From Anaerotignum lactatifermentans DSM 14214 (GTDB lineage: Bacteria; Bacillota; Clostridia; Lachnospirales; Anaerotignaceae): a stretch of DNA of 64,000 nt. How positions within the stretch are numbered: position 1 is the first letter of the stretch; each line of letters starts with the position of its first letter. Below the pieces are notes generated by a model that had not been told where the DNA came from, did not search any database, and worked only from the letters and a program-made list of their open reading frames with translations. The translations under genes were made by a program, and so were the position numbers. The stretch lies in the NCBI RefSeq assembly GCF_900142265.1, contig NZ_FRAH01000005.1, positions 45,034-109,033 on the forward strand. Reading direction: 5' to 3'. This document shows, piece after piece, positions 1 through 10,575 of this stretch.

Positions 1-36
1 AAAGAAAGTGGTCATGCCTTAACCATCGAAAAGATA

Positions 37-72
37 AAAGGCACGAAATTCCAAAGAATTTCGTGCCTTTTT
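37..72. terminator. Bidirectional rho-independent terminator
   Basis: A 14-bp stem (37-50 with 57-70) encloses a 6-nt loop. T-rich runs follow on both strands. On the minus strand it lies just past the stop of the small membrane protein and should end the 1518-79 transcript. On the plus strand it could end an unseen gene entering from the left. Confidence 0.8.
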
Positions 73-78
73 GATTGC

Positions 79-585
79 TTATTTTGATAAATGCATCTCT
101 TTCCACCGAAAATATCCGAAGCCTTCTGCCATTGTCAGCAAAAATGTGCAGATACCATAGGAAAGCAGAAATCCTTTCTTCATAAATCCAGATTTGACTT
201 CTATATTTTCTAAATCGATTGTACTTCGGTCTACCACACGGTATGGATATACCACCTGTGATGTTACTGCTGCTGTGGTATAAAAGGAATCATCTTCTGG
301 AATATCATGCGCTTCCAGAAGGCAGTATCTGGGAAAAAATAAATTTCTCTGTAATTCTAATATTTGTACATCGCCTTCCCTTTCTATCAGCATCAATTCC
401 GAATCCTTTAAAACTGTATGATCTAAAATATGGGCATTTTCAAATTCCCCATAGGCTTTTGCCAGACTTTCCGCCTGCAAAGGGCTGGAAATGGGGCAAA
501 ACAGCAACCCCTGTATACAAACAGCAATACAGAAATTGACCAGAATCATAACAATGCCAAAAAAGACCGCTTTTCCTTTCTGCAT
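79..585 (-). CDS. Hypothetical two-segment membrane protein
   Basis: This 168-residue protein is not recognised. A hydrophobic segment at about residues 7-31 and a second one at about 138-155 flank a roughly 100-residue soluble region. That region is rich in Glu, Asp and Leu and has no motif I can name. The likely topology is an N-terminal membrane anchor, an external domain and a C-terminal anchor. It begins 27 bases after the stop of the larger surface protein at 613-1518 and is followed at once by a terminator, so the two genes probably form a transcript of their own. They may act together at the cell surface, which is inference from adjacency only. Confidence 0.6.
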   Translation of the reverse strand: MQKGKAVFFGIVMILVNFCIAVCIQGLLFCPISSPLQAESLAKAYGEFENAHILDHTVLKDSELMLIEREGDVQILELQRNLFFPRYCLLEAHDIPEDDSFYTTAAVTSQVVYPYRVVDRSTIDLENIEVKSGFMKKGFLLSYGICTFLLTMAEGFGYFRWKEMHLSK

Positions 586-612
586 AGCACAAGCCTCCTC
601 ACAGTCCTATTT

Positions 613-1518
613 TTATTTTAACGATTCTGCCGCCTTCTCAACTTCGCTCCAATACTCCTGCTGTTTTTCAAAAACGGCTTTTTCCATGACAACCGCTTTC
701 CGCATCTGTTTATCCCATTCCATAGAGAAATGTCCGAAATGGTTTACTGCTTCCCGCAGGGGAATATAAACTTTTCCATTGATATTCTCACAGGAAATGT
801 TTGTAGAGAAATAATTGTTTTTGATGATGCCATTCTGGCAAGTCAAATTTTTTGTATTTCCATACTGGGTGGCAAAAATGGTATTCCAGTCCTCCAGAGA
901 TATCTGCAAGGTACCATTGGCATCAATAAACGCATTCTGGAAAACATGCAGATAACCATTCAAAAACATTCCCAGTTTATTGAAATCAGCATAATCCACA
1001 GAAGTCACTCTGATACCTTGGATATACAGCATCACATCGTATGGATAATAGGTTTCCTCTATGGTTTCCAGCTTTATCACAAGACTCTGCATTGTTTCCG
1101 AGGAAATCTCCATATATTCTGACTGGATATCTACAGTTTGGTCTGAAATTTTGTCCTTTGTGTAAGTGATTCTGGATAGGATATTCTGGTTTGGATACAC
1201 CACATACTGTACATCCTGATTGTCTGCCTGTTCATCAGAAAGCACATAAAATCTATAACGGTCATATCCATAAGGCAGTTCTGCCGATTTTCCTGTCAAC
1301 CACGCATTTTTCCATTCCGTCAGAAAATCCTCCACTGCCGCTGGCTGTGTCAAATAATAACAACGTCCTGTGTCCAAATCCTGCAGCTGTATAACGGTTC
1401 CTTCATACATATTCGACTGCTCCACTATAGCATTTGTCACGGGAACACCCTGTCTATACACCGCTGTTGGCATCATAACGCCCACCACACAGCAAAGCAA
1501 GAAAATTCTCTTTTTCAT
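613..1518 (-). CDS. Secreted protein with copper-amine-oxidase-N-like domain
   Basis: The protein has 301 residues from the chosen ATG at 1518, which follows a GGGGGA ribosome site. An upstream in-frame start would add 21 residues but has no such site and would bury the signal peptide. It starts with Lys-Lys-Arg and a hydrophobic segment typical of a signal peptide. Near the C-terminus (about residues 230-275) lies a stretch with the pattern VYIPLREAVNHFG, followed by a Trp-Asp turn and VVMEK. This resembles the copper amine oxidase N-terminal (stalk) domain repeated in many clostridial surface proteins, where it is a structural unit and not an oxidase. The middle of the protein is unassigned. 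It probably sits outside the membrane, and its function is unknown. Confidence 0.6.
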   Translation of the reverse strand: MKKRIFLLCCVVGVMMPTAVYRQGVPVTNAIVEQSNMYEGTVIQLQDLDTGRCYYLTQPAAVEDFLTEWKNAWLTGKSAELPYGYDRYRFYVLSDEQADNQDVQYVVYPNQNILSRITYTKDKISDQTVDIQSEYMEISSETMQSLVIKLETIEETYYPYDVMLYIQGIRVTSVDYADFNKLGMFLNGYLHVFQNAFIDANGTLQISLEDWNTIFATQYGNTKNLTCQNGIIKNNYFSTNISCENINGKVYIPLREAVNHFGHFSMEWDKQMRKAVVMEKAVFEKQQEYWSEVEKAAESLK

Positions 1519-1563
1519 AGCCATTCCCCCGTTCTTACAAATACCAAAAACTCCCTTTTTTTC

Positions 1564-1592
1564 AGCATACTGAAGTTTCAAAAAAAATACAA
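1564..1592 (-). promoter_or_regulatory. Possible sigma-A promoter for the 1518-79 pair
   Basis: On the minus strand TTGTAT (1592-1587) and TATGCT (1569-1564) are separated by 17 bp. Both hexamers are imperfect. The position between the upstream terminator and the start at 1518 fits. Confidence 0.4.
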
Positions 1593-1594
1593 TG

Positions 1595-1638
1595 AAAAAG
1601 CGACAATCTTACGTTTCTTGTAAGATTTGTCGCTTTTT
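1595..1638. terminator. Terminator of the ispG-polC transcript
   Basis: A strong stem of about 18 bp (1595-1612 with 1620-1638) has a 7-nt loop and T tracts on both sides. It lies 9 bases past the last stop of the interrupted zinc-ribbon gene and so ends the ispG-polC transcript on the minus strand. Confidence 0.85.
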
Positions 1639-1646
1639 TGTTATAT

Positions 1647-1865
1647 TTATTGATTTTCGTCCTCATAGGGCACAATGACCCAATGACAATCCCGACATAC
1701 ATAAGCTTCACATCTAGGGCATGTCATATTATGGGTCGTCTAAGAAATATCGCCAATTTTTGAAGCTTCTATAAACCACTTTTTCAGTTTACGAGTATAG
1801 ACCACTTCTCGCGCACTGTTGATCCAGCCTTTTTCCATTTCTTTTCCGCATTTCGGACAGTTCAT
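1647..1865 (-). pseudogene. Zinc-ribbon protein (DUF6487-like) with internal amber codon
   Basis: This 73-codon frame lies in the gap after polC. It starts with ATG at 1865 after the ribosome site AAAGGGGG and opens MNCPKCGKEMEKGWI. The frame is continuous to TAA at 1647 except for a TAG at 1742-1740 (codon 42). Past the TAG it resumes with a second CPRC/CRDC cysteine set and ends VIVPYEDENQ. The layout of CPxC, 'GDI', then Ala-Tyr-x-Cys-x-x-Cys and a final Ile-x-x-Tyr recalls the small DUF6487 zinc-binding family, whose biochemical role is unknown to me. The two halves in one frame make a single nonsense change (for example TTG to TAG) the simplest account. A sequencing error or stop readthrough would also fit. 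It is 13 bases after polC and so co-transcribed with it. Confidence 0.6.
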
Positions 1866-1877
1866 AAAATGCCCCCT

Positions 1878-4800
1878 TTAGAACAGACTCAGCTGATTGG
1901 TTTCAGGAATGCCGTTCAAAACGCCATTTTCTTTCAGCAAATCAATGAGGGAACGTCCCAAAGAAGTTCGTTCTTTCAGCTCCTCAATGGTATGGAACTC
2001 CCCTGCCGCTCTGCCATCCACAATGCTCTGCGCCGCATTGGTGCCAAGCCCCTGCAAAGAGTTGAAAGGCGGAATCAGCCCTTCCTCTGTCACAATGAAT
2101 TTTCTGGAGTCAGATTTATAGAGGTCAATGGGCAGGAATTTGAAGCCGCGGGCATAAAATTCCACGATCAATTCCAGAACCGTCATTTTTGCCTTATCTT
2201 TCGCTGTTGCCTCCATACCTTTGGCATGGATTTCCCGCATAGCCGCTTTGGCAACGTCCATACCCTTGCACATACAGCTATAGTCAAAATCATCACAGGC
2301 ACGTACGGTGAAGTACGTTGCGTAATATGCTTCCGGATAATTGATTTTGAAATAAGCAATACGGAACGCCATCATGACATATGCTGCCGCATGGGCTTTC
2401 GGGAACATGTACTTGATTTTCTGGCAGGATTCGATGTACCAATCTGGCACATCTGCCGCTTTCATATCCGCAATGTCCTCATCGGTGAGCCCTTTCCCCT
2501 TTCTGACTTTCTCCATGATCTTGAAGGATTTCTTCTTATCCACACCTTTATTAATGAGGTAAATCATGATACTATCACGGGTGGAGATGGTTTCTTTCAG
2601 GGTGATGGTGCCGTTTTCGATAAGGGTCTGGGCATTGCCCAGCCATACGTCCGTACCATGGGACAAGCCAGAAATACGGAGCAAATCCGCGAAAGTTTTC
2701 GGTTTTGTATCCAACAGCATGCCACGCACGAATTTTGTACCAAATTCAGGAATACCCAAAGTCCCTGTTTCACAGCCGATGTCCTCTGCTGTAACCCCCA
2801 ACGCCGCCGGAGATTCAAAAAGGGACATGGTTGCTGGATCGCCTAGAGGTACGGTCTGGGGATTGACGCCCGTCAAGTCGTAAAGCATACGAATGACGGT
2901 GGGATCGTCGTGCCCCAGCAGGTCTAATTTCAGCAAACGACCACTGATGGAATGATAGTCAAAATGTGTGGTTGTGACTGTGGAATTCACATCGTTTGCC
3001 GGACGCTGAATGGGGCAAAATTCATAGATATTATGGTCACTGGGTACAACCATCAGACCGCCGGGATGCTGCCCTGTGGTACGTTTGACACCAGTACACC
3101 CATTCATCAGACGGGTAATCTCCGCATTATGGGCAGTGATTTCCCGTTCATCAAAGTATTTTTTCACAAAACCATAAGCCGTTTTATCTGCCAAGGTGCC
3201 AATGGTACCGGCTTTGAACACATGCCCTACGCCGAACAATTCTTCTGTATAGGCATGGGCTGTCTGCTGATATTCCCCAGAAAAGTTCAAGTCAATATCC
3301 GGTTCTTTATCCCCTTCAAATCCAAGGAATGTCTGGAATGGAATATCGTGACCATCCTTATGCATGAGTGTACCGCATTTCGGGCAGTTCATATCAGGCA
3401 TGTCACATCCGCTGGCTTCTTCCATGGCGTAAGATTTCACCAAATCCGAATCAAAGTCGGAATATTTGCAGTTAGGGCAAACATAATGGGGTGGCAAAGA
3501 GTTTACTTCCGTAATCCCTGCCATGTTTGCCGCAAAGGAAGAACCTACGGAACCACGGGAACCAACCAGATAGCCGTCAGCCACAGATTTCCATACCAGT
3601 TTCTGCGCAATGATATAAAGCACCGCATAGCCGTTGCTGATGATGGAGTTCAGTTCTGTTTCCAAACGCTCCTGTACCAATGGCGGCAAAGGATCGCCAT
3701 AAATGGAATGCGCCTTATCCATGCAAATCTGCCGCAGCTGCTCATCGGCACCCTCAATTTTAGGAGGGAATGTTTCATCTGGAATGGGCTTGATTTTTTC
3801 AATCTGGTCCGCAATGAGGTTGGTGTTGGTAATAACAACCTCTCTTGCCTTTTCCTCTCCCAGATAGTCAAATTCCGCCAACATTTCATCTGTTGTTCTG
3901 AAATACAGGGGCGGCTGGTTGTCCGCATCGGGGAAACCTTCCGCTGCCATGATGATTTTACGGTATGCCGCGTCATCAGGGTCAATGAAATGCACGTCAC
4001 AGGTTGCCACAACAGGCTTGCCGTAAGTTTCACCCAGTTCCACAATCTTCCGGTTCATGTTTTTGATATCCTCCATCGAGTGAATATTTTCCACTCTAGG
4101 AGAATCAATCATAAATTTATTGTTCCCCAAAGGCTGGATTTCCAGATAATCATAGAAATGCACCAGTTCTTCAATACGCTGTTTGGGTTCGCCGTCCAAA
4201 AGAGCACGGTACAGTTCCCCCGCTTCGCAGGCACTGCCCAAAATCAAGCCTTCCCGCATCTGCATAAATTTGCTTTTAGGGATTCTAGGGCGACGGAAGA
4301 AATAATCAATATGAGCCATGGAAACCAATTCGTACAGATTCCGCAAACCTGTATAGTTCTTCACCAGAATGATGGCATGATAAGCACGGAGTTTTTTATA
4401 GTTCACCGTACGGCTGGCAAGGACATTGATTTCATCCAAGGTGAAAATCTTCTTTTCTGCCAGCATATCCAAGAATTTAATAAATACTTCCGCTGTTGCT
4501 TCCGCATCGTTGACCGCGCGATGGTGTCCATTGAGGGTTACACCCAAGTGTTCACAAACAATGTCCAATTTGTGCTTATTCAGTTCCGGCAGCAATGCTC
4601 TTGCCAGTTCCAAAGTATCTACAATGGTATGATGTAGTTCTCCCAGACCAGCTCTTTCTGCCGCAATGCGGATAAAGCCTGTATCAAAAGAAGCATTGTG
4701 GGCTACCAGTACAGTATCTTCACAGAATTTCAAAAATTCCGGCAAAATATTTTCGATGGTGGGCGCGTCTTTCACCATATCATCAGTAATACCTGTCAGT

Positions 4801-6209
4801 TTTGTGATTTCCGCGGAAATGGGGCGCTGTGGATTGACAAAGGTACTGAAACGGTCAATGATTTTCCCGTCTGCTACCTTTACGGCACCAATTTCCGTAA
4901 TCATTTCTTTTTCCTTAGAAAGCCCTGTGGTTTCGATATCGAATACCACATAGGTATCATCCAGATTCTGCCCTCTCGGGGAGAACACCGCATTGCCCAA
5001 GTCGTCAATGAGATAGGCTTCCACGCCATAAATGACTTTCAAATCAGACTTATCTGCCGCATTCATGGCATCAGGGAATGCCTGTACCACGCCATGGTCT
5101 GTGATCGCAATGGCTTTATGCCCCCATTCAATGGCACGTTTGATATAAGTTTTTACAGGTGTTACGCCGTCCATACTGCTCATCTGGGTATGGAGATGGA
5201 GTTCCACACGTTTTTCCTCTGCCGTATCCATACGAGGCGGAGGTGCCTGTGCCGTCATAATGGCTTTTGCCATGATGTTGATTTCCTTGGCGTATTTATC
5301 AAACTGCACTTCCCCCTGCACCCGGAGGTAAGCGTCTTTTTTAATCTTGTCTTTCAGTTCGTTGTCGAAAACAGACCGTTTCACAAAGAATTTTACCGTT
5401 GTGGAATCGGACTTATCTGTAATGTCAAAAGAAACAATGTATTTTTCCCCTTTGATTTCTCTGGGTTCGATATTGAAAATATTCCCTTCCACAATAACAG
5501 ATTCCCCGGGAATTTTGGTATCTACGATCTTCACAGGAGTACCAGTAAATTCTTTGCCAAAGAGGATACCTCTGGAAACAGCTTCGCTGACTGCACCCAC
5601 TTCCGCGGAAACTTTCGCCTGTTCTGCCGCCTGTGTGGCTGAAGCAATCTGTTGGAGGAGTTCCTCTGTTTTTGTCCGCTGTTCCTGTTCCATACGGGCA
5701 CGGTCTTCCTCGCTGCTTTGGACGTTTTTGAACTGCACAGACATAGCCAGTCCCGTTTCTTCCTGCACCAGCTTTGCCACAGCATCATCCAGCTTTTTCT
5801 GGGACAGATAGTAAGCCATATTGTGCTTTACGAAAATCTGCATCTTTCCATCCTGATAATCCCAGTCCGCATCGGAAATAACACCGCTGCAAACTTTGCT
5901 CTGGGCTGCCACATGACTGCGAATGGTATCCCAGAAATCTGCCAGAACTGCCTTAGGTTCCTTGTCCATCAACTGATATTTGGGGAAAATATGCACTTCT
6001 TTCACACCAGGAAGCTGCTGCATCATTTCTTTCCGCAGTTTTTCCCAATACAAAGGCGGAATGACTGCATCTGCCGCAATCTCTGTTACGATTTCCCGCT
6101 CCTTTCGGTGGATGGTCAGGGAAAGCACCGTGGTTTCCCGAAAGACTTCCTGCAAAGGGGCGGAAAGAGAAACCTTATCAAATACCAGCGGAAATTTTTT
6201 CGCTGTCAT
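1878..6209 (-). CDS. polC: DNA polymerase III alpha subunit, PolC type
   Basis: This is the replicative polymerase of low-GC Gram-positives, with a built-in 3'-5' proofreading exonuclease. It has 1443 residues, the usual size. In order there is an N-terminal domain and a helical linker (1-200), an OB-fold (about 215-320) and a PHP domain whose first part carries HLHTQMSSMDG near 337. The exonuclease follows (about 418-585) with FDIETTG, HNASFD and HRAVNDAEAT. After it comes the rest of PHP and the palm, with a CPNC/CPKC zinc module and the catalytic PDIDLNFSGEYQ. Fingers and a C-terminal helix-hairpin-helix region finish the protein. The start follows GGAGGGG with good spacing. It lies 30 bases after ispG and is co-transcribed with it. 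Confidence 0.98.
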   Translation of the reverse strand: MTAKKFPLVFDKVSLSAPLQEVFRETTVLSLTIHRKEREIVTEIAADAVIPPLYWEKLRKEMMQQLPGVKEVHIFPKYQLMDKEPKAVLADFWDTIRSHVAAQSKVCSGVISDADWDYQDGKMQIFVKHNMAYYLSQKKLDDAVAKLVQEETGLAMSVQFKNVQSSEEDRARMEQEQRTKTEELLQQIASATQAAEQAKVSAEVGAVSEAVSRGILFGKEFTGTPVKIVDTKIPGESVIVEGNIFNIEPREIKGEKYIVSFDITDKSDSTTVKFFVKRSVFDNELKDKIKKDAYLRVQGEVQFDKYAKEINIMAKAIMTAQAPPPRMDTAEEKRVELHLHTQMSSMDGVTPVKTYIKRAIEWGHKAIAITDHGVVQAFPDAMNAADKSDLKVIYGVEAYLIDDLGNAVFSPRGQNLDDTYVVFDIETTGLSKEKEMITEIGAVKVADGKIIDRFSTFVNPQRPISAEITKLTGITDDMVKDAPTIENILPEFLKFCEDTVLVAHNASFDTGFIRIAAERAGLGELHHTIVDTLELARALLPELNKHKLDIVCEHLGVTLNGHHRAVNDAEATAEVFIKFLDMLAEKKIFTLDEINVLASRTVNYKKLRAYHAIILVKNYTGLRNLYELVSMAHIDYFFRRPRIPKSKFMQMREGLILGSACEAGELYRALLDGEPKQRIEELVHFYDYLEIQPLGNNKFMIDSPRVENIHSMEDIKNMNRKIVELGETYGKPVVATCDVHFIDPDDAAYRKIIMAAEGFPDADNQPPLYFRTTDEMLAEFDYLGEEKAREVVITNTNLIADQIEKIKPIPDETFPPKIEGADEQLRQICMDKAHSIYGDPLPPLVQERLETELNSIISNGYAVLYIIAQKLVWKSVADGYLVGSRGSVGSSFAANMAGITEVNSLPPHYVCPNCKYSDFDSDLVKSYAMEEASGCDMPDMNCPKCGTLMHKDGHDIPFQTFLGFEGDKEPDIDLNFSGEYQQTAHAYTEELFGVGHVFKAGTIGTLADKTAYGFVKKYFDEREITAHNAEITRLMNGCTGVKRTTGQHPGGLMVVPSDHNIYEFCPIQRPANDVNSTVTTTHFDYHSISGRLLKLDLLGHDDPTVIRMLYDLTGVNPQTVPLGDPATMSLFESPAALGVTAEDIGCETGTLGIPEFGTKFVRGMLLDTKPKTFADLLRISGLSHGTDVWLGNAQTLIENGTITLKETISTRDSIMIYLINKGVDKKKSFKIMEKVRKGKGLTDEDIADMKAADVPDWYIESCQKIKYMFPKAHAAAYVMMAFRIAYFKINYPEAYYATYFTVRACDDFDYSCMCKGMDVAKAAMREIHAKGMEATAKDKAKMTVLELIVEFYARGFKFLPIDLYKSDSRKFIVTEEGLIPPFNSLQGLGTNAAQSIVDGRAAGEFHTIEELKERTSLGRSLIDLLKENGVLNGIPETNQLSLF

Positions 6210-6239
6210 ATCGCCCCTCCTTTCCGTTTATTTTCCAAA

Positions 6240-7289
6240 TCACAGTTTATCAATTTCTTCCATCAAAGCGTCTACCAGCTGGCTTTCATCTACTTTACGG
6301 ATGAGTTCGCCTTTTTTGAACAGGATACCTACGCCATTGCCGCCAGCAATACCGATATCCGCTTCTTTCGCTTCGCCGGGACCGTTTACCACGCAGCCCA
6401 TAACTGCCACTTTGATATCTTTTTTGATGGAAGCACAACGTTTTTCCACTTCATTTGCAATAGAAATCAGGTCAATCTGTGTTCTGCCGCAAGTAGGACA
6501 GGAAATCAGTTCAATGCCGAATTTCCGCAGACCCAGACATTTCAGAATTTCTTTCGCTGCACGGACTTCTTCCACAGGGTCACCAGTCAAAGATACACGA
6601 ATGGTATCACCAATGCCCATTGCCAAAATCGCGCCAATACCTACTGCGGATTTGATGGTACCAATATAAACAGTTCCCGCTTCTGTAATCCCCACATGGA
6701 TGGGATAAGGAATACTTTCTGACAGAATCCGATAGGCTTCCAGAGAGAAAGGCACATCAGAAGCCTTAATGGAAACAACAATGTCATGGAAATCATATTT
6801 TTCCAGAATTTTTACATGTTTCAGGGCACTTTCCACCAAACCCTGAGGGGTTACCCCGCCGTATTTTTCCACCAGTTCTTTTTCCAGAGAACCGCTGTTG
6901 ACACCGATACGGATGGGGATATGTTTTTCTTTTGCCATTTCCACCACCTGACGGATGCGGTCTTCATCACCGATGTTACCAGGGTTGATACGAACTTTAT
7001 CGATGCCCAGCTCCATGACGCGCAGTGCCAGACGATAATCGAAGTGAATGTCTGCCACCAGAGGAATATGAATCTGTTTTTTGATTTCACCAATGGCATC
7101 TGCCGCTTTCATATCAGGCACTGCCACACGCACCAGTTCACAGCCAGCCGCTTCCAGCGCATGAATCTGCGCCACCGTAGCCGCTACATCTCTGGTATCT
7201 GTATTACACATGGACTGGATAACAACGGGGTTGCCGCCGCCCAATTTTAAATTGCCAACCTGTACGGTTCTAGTCTGAGTTCTCTGCAT
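6240..7289 (-). CDS. ispG: 4-hydroxy-3-methylbut-2-enyl diphosphate synthase IspG
   Basis: IspG reduces methylerythritol cyclodiphosphate to HMBPP using a [4Fe-4S] cluster, the penultimate step of the non-mevalonate isoprenoid pathway. The 349-residue protein has the typical N-terminal TIM barrel opening with [18 protein letters not shown]. The cluster ligands lie in the C-terminal part, CPTCGRTQ and [15 protein letters not shown]. The length matches the short bacterial form. The ATG at 7289 follows AAAGGGAG. It is the first gene of the ispG-polC transcript. Neighbours dxr and rseP, often found beside it in clostridia, are not present here. Confidence 0.97.
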   Translation of the reverse strand: MQRTQTRTVQVGNLKLGGGNPVVIQSMCNTDTRDVAATVAQIHALEAAGCELVRVAVPDMKAADAIGEIKKQIHIPLVADIHFDYRLALRVMELGIDKVRINPGNIGDEDRIRQVVEMAKEKHIPIRIGVNSGSLEKELVEKYGGVTPQGLVESALKHVKILEKYDFHDIVVSIKASDVPFSLEAYRILSESIPYPIHVGITEAGTVYIGTIKSAVGIGAILAMGIGDTIRVSLTGDPVEEVRAAKEILKCLGLRKFGIELISCPTCGRTQIDLISIANEVEKRCASIKKDIKVAVMGCVVNGPGEAKEADIGIAGGNGVGILFKKGELIRKVDESQLVDALMEEIDKL

Positions 7290-7336
7290 ATCTGCACTCC
7301 CTTTTATGTATTCAAATCAATATTTCGCTATGGTAT

Positions 7337-7345
7337 AGTATAGCA
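7337..7345 (-). promoter_or_regulatory. Extended -10 promoter for ispG-polC
   Basis: On the minus strand TGC followed by TATACT (7345-7337) forms an extended -10 element about 50 bases before the ispG start. No good -35 is seen, which is tolerated by extended -10 promoters. Confidence 0.5.
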
Positions 7346-7420
7346 CAATCCGAAAAAACAGACCACACAAAACCAGCCAAAACAACAGCCTTCCCCTTGT
7401 GCAAAAAAGCTGAATGCACA

Positions 7421-7457
7421 AAAAAAGGAACAGAGATTTTGATCTCTGCCCCTTTTT
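7421..7457 (-). terminator. Terminator of groES-groEL
   Basis: On the minus strand a GGGGCAGAGATC arm pairs with TCTCTGTTCC around an AAAA loop, and seven T follow. It lies 27 bases after the groEL stop. The remaining bases up to ispG hold only its promoter and leader. Confidence 0.85.
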
Positions 7458-7483
7458 CATAGGTATTAGAATGTTTTATCGGC

Positions 7484-9130
<1,647 letters not shown>

Positions 9131-9153
9131 CTAAATATTGAGAAGTTTTAAAA

Positions 9154-9441
9154 TCAGTCTTTTACGATTGCCAGAATATCATTCTGACGCATTACCAGAT
9201 ATTCTTCGCCTTCAAATTTGATCTGCGTAGCGCCGTATCTAGGGAAGATAACATGGTCGCCTTCTTTCAGAACCATTTCTACATTTACATCGCCAACCAG
9301 TCCGCCGGGACCTACTGCCACAACGATGGCTTCCTGGGGTTTTTCCTGAGAAGAAGAAGTCAGAATCAAACCGGATTTTGTGGTTTCTTCTGCTTCCAAC
9401 TGTTTCAATACTACTTTATCTCCTAATGGTGCAAGTTTCAT
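9154..9441 (-). CDS. groES: Co-chaperonin GroES (Hsp10)
   Basis: GroES is the heptameric lid that closes GroEL during folding. The 95-residue protein opens MKLAPLGDKVVLKQ and carries the mobile-loop region EAEETTKSGLILTSSSQEKPQ. The usual GDHVIFPRYGATQIKFEGEEYLVM lies near the end. The ATG at 9441 has AAGGAGG in front. Longer in-frame extensions run into the CIRCE operator and are not coding. It is the first gene of groES-groEL. Confidence 0.97.
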   Translation of the reverse strand: MKLAPLGDKVVLKQLEAEETTKSGLILTSSSQEKPQEAIVVAVGPGGLVGDVNVEMVLKEGDHVIFPRYGATQIKFEGEEYLVMRQNDILAIVKD

Positions 9442-9469
9442 ATTATTCTGCCTCCTTGTATTCTTGTTG

Positions 9470-9496
9470 TTAGCACTCATCTGTATCGAGTGCTAA
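9470..9496 (-). promoter_or_regulatory. CIRCE element (HrcA operator)
   Basis: TTAGCACTC (9470-9478), a 9-bp spacer and GAGTGCTAA (9488-9496) match the CIRCE consensus exactly. HrcA binds such sites and represses groESL until heat stress. It lies just downstream of the -10 of the groES promoter. No hrcA gene is in the window. Confidence 0.97.
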
Positions 9497-9507
9497 TTTC
9501 TGATATT

Positions 9508-9536
9508 ATATTAGCTATTTTCCCAGGAATATTCAA
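9508..9536 (-). promoter_or_regulatory. groESL sigma-A promoter
   Basis: On the minus strand TTGAAT (9536-9531), a 17-bp spacer and TAATAT (9513-9508) end about 12 bp before CIRCE. A shifted TATAAT overlaps the same -10. The arrangement is that of an HrcA-repressed housekeeping promoter. Confidence 0.75.
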
Positions 9537-9580
9537 ATCCCATATAAGATGTTATTCTGTAAAATTTAGAAATATACAGA

Positions 9581-9637
9581 AAAAACCGAAGAAATTCAAG
9601 AAAAAAACTAATTTTTACTCTTGATTTCTCCGGTTTT
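9581..9637 (-). terminator. Terminator of the thioredoxin-reductase-like gene
   Basis: Minus-strand arms AAAACCGGAGAAATCAAG and CTTGAATTTCTTCGGTTTT pair with one bulge around a 19-nt AT-rich loop, and a T run follows. It lies about 55 bases after the stop at 9692. Confidence 0.75.
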
Positions 9638-9691
9638 CTTTCATTTACTCTATTTTTGCAAAAAATGAGATAATTTTAAGAAAATTTTATT

Positions 9692-10561
9692 TTATTTCTG
9701 CTGTTCTCTGTCCAGCTGGTCGATGGCTGCCGCTGCGGAAAGAGCTGCCACCAGACCTTCCCCAACAGCCTTTGCAATCTGATAAGGCGCACCTGTGCAG
9801 TCCCCTGCCGCATAAACGCGAGGCAGGTTTGTTTCCATTTTACGGTTTACCACAATGTTTTTGCCTTCTGTTTCCAGACCAAAAAGCAGGCTTTCAGGGG
9901 GCATAGAGTTTTTCGCAAAGAAAATACCATCACAGCCCAGTGTTTCATCTGCCAGTTCCAGACCTGTCACACGGTCATTTTCTCCCAAAACGGCTTTTGG
10001 TTTGCCATTAACTACTTTGACATTGTCCTTCAAAGACAGAACGGGCTGATAAAGAGGTACATACAGCACTTCAGAACAAATATCCGCCAAGAAGTTTGCT
10101 TCTGCTTCCCCTTCTTCATTTTCCGCTACCACAACGACTTTTTTGCCACGATAGAGCATACCGTCGCAGGTTGCGCAGTAGCTGACGCCTTTCCCCAGAT
10201 ATTCCATTTCTCCGGCAATGCCTTTGCTTTTGCTCAGACCTGTTGCCAGGATGATGGCTTTCGCCTGAATGAATTCATTTTCCGCATTGATCATGTAGGA
10301 ATCTCCCATAGACATGATCTGACTGATACGAGCTTCTTTAAATTCTACACCGTTTTTCATGGCGTGAGCATAAAACGTATTCAGCAGTTCTTCCCCTGCC
10401 ATATCCGGCAGACCAAGGTAGTTGTCCACCTTTTCTGCTGCGAAGAGCAGAGAGCTGTCCAAACTTCTGCCAAAAATCGTTACGGTTTTATTTCTCTGAC
10501 GACAGTTCAGCGCCGCGGATAAAGCAGCAGGACCGCCACCAATGATTGCTACATCTAACAC
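9692..10561 (-). CDS. Thioredoxin reductase-like flavoprotein without NADPH motifs
   Basis: The 289-residue protein has the low-molecular-weight thioredoxin reductase fold. An FAD-binding GGGPAALSAA lies at residues 8-17, the redox pair CATC at 129-132, and a C-terminal FAD motif with AAGDCTGAPYQIAKAVGEG at about 251-269. Where NADPH-dependent enzymes carry GGGDSA (about 145-152) it has Ala-Glu-Asn-Glu-Glu-Gly, and no HRRxxxR follows. Clostridial ferredoxin-linked flavin thioredoxin reductases are known to lack exactly these motifs. It may therefore take electrons from ferredoxin and reduce thioredoxin, which is inference. I chose GTG at 10561, about 6 bases after AAGGAGGA. The ATG at 10567 touches that site and is less likely. 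It is monocistronic with its own promoter, leader and terminator. Confidence 0.85.
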   Translation of the reverse strand: MLDVAIIGGGPAALSAALNCRQRNKTVTIFGRSLDSSLLFAAEKVDNYLGLPDMAGEELLNTFYAHAMKNGVEFKEARISQIMSMGDSYMINAENEFIQAKAIILATGLSKSKGIAGEMEYLGKGVSYCATCDGMLYRGKKVVVVAENEEGEAEANFLADICSEVLYVPLYQPVLSLKDNVKVVNGKPKAVLGENDRVTGLELADETLGCDGIFFAKNSMPPESLLFGLETEGKNIVVNRKMETNLPRVYAAGDCTGAPYQIAKAVGEGLVAALSAAAAIDQLDREQQK

Positions 10562-10575
10562 AAGCATTCCTCCTT

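Noticed and set aside
2..22. Possible end of a plus-strand gene (KKVVMP and stop) before the first terminator
   Set aside because: Only six codons are visible; other frames are equally open. The terminator would fit but this is not enough to call a gene.
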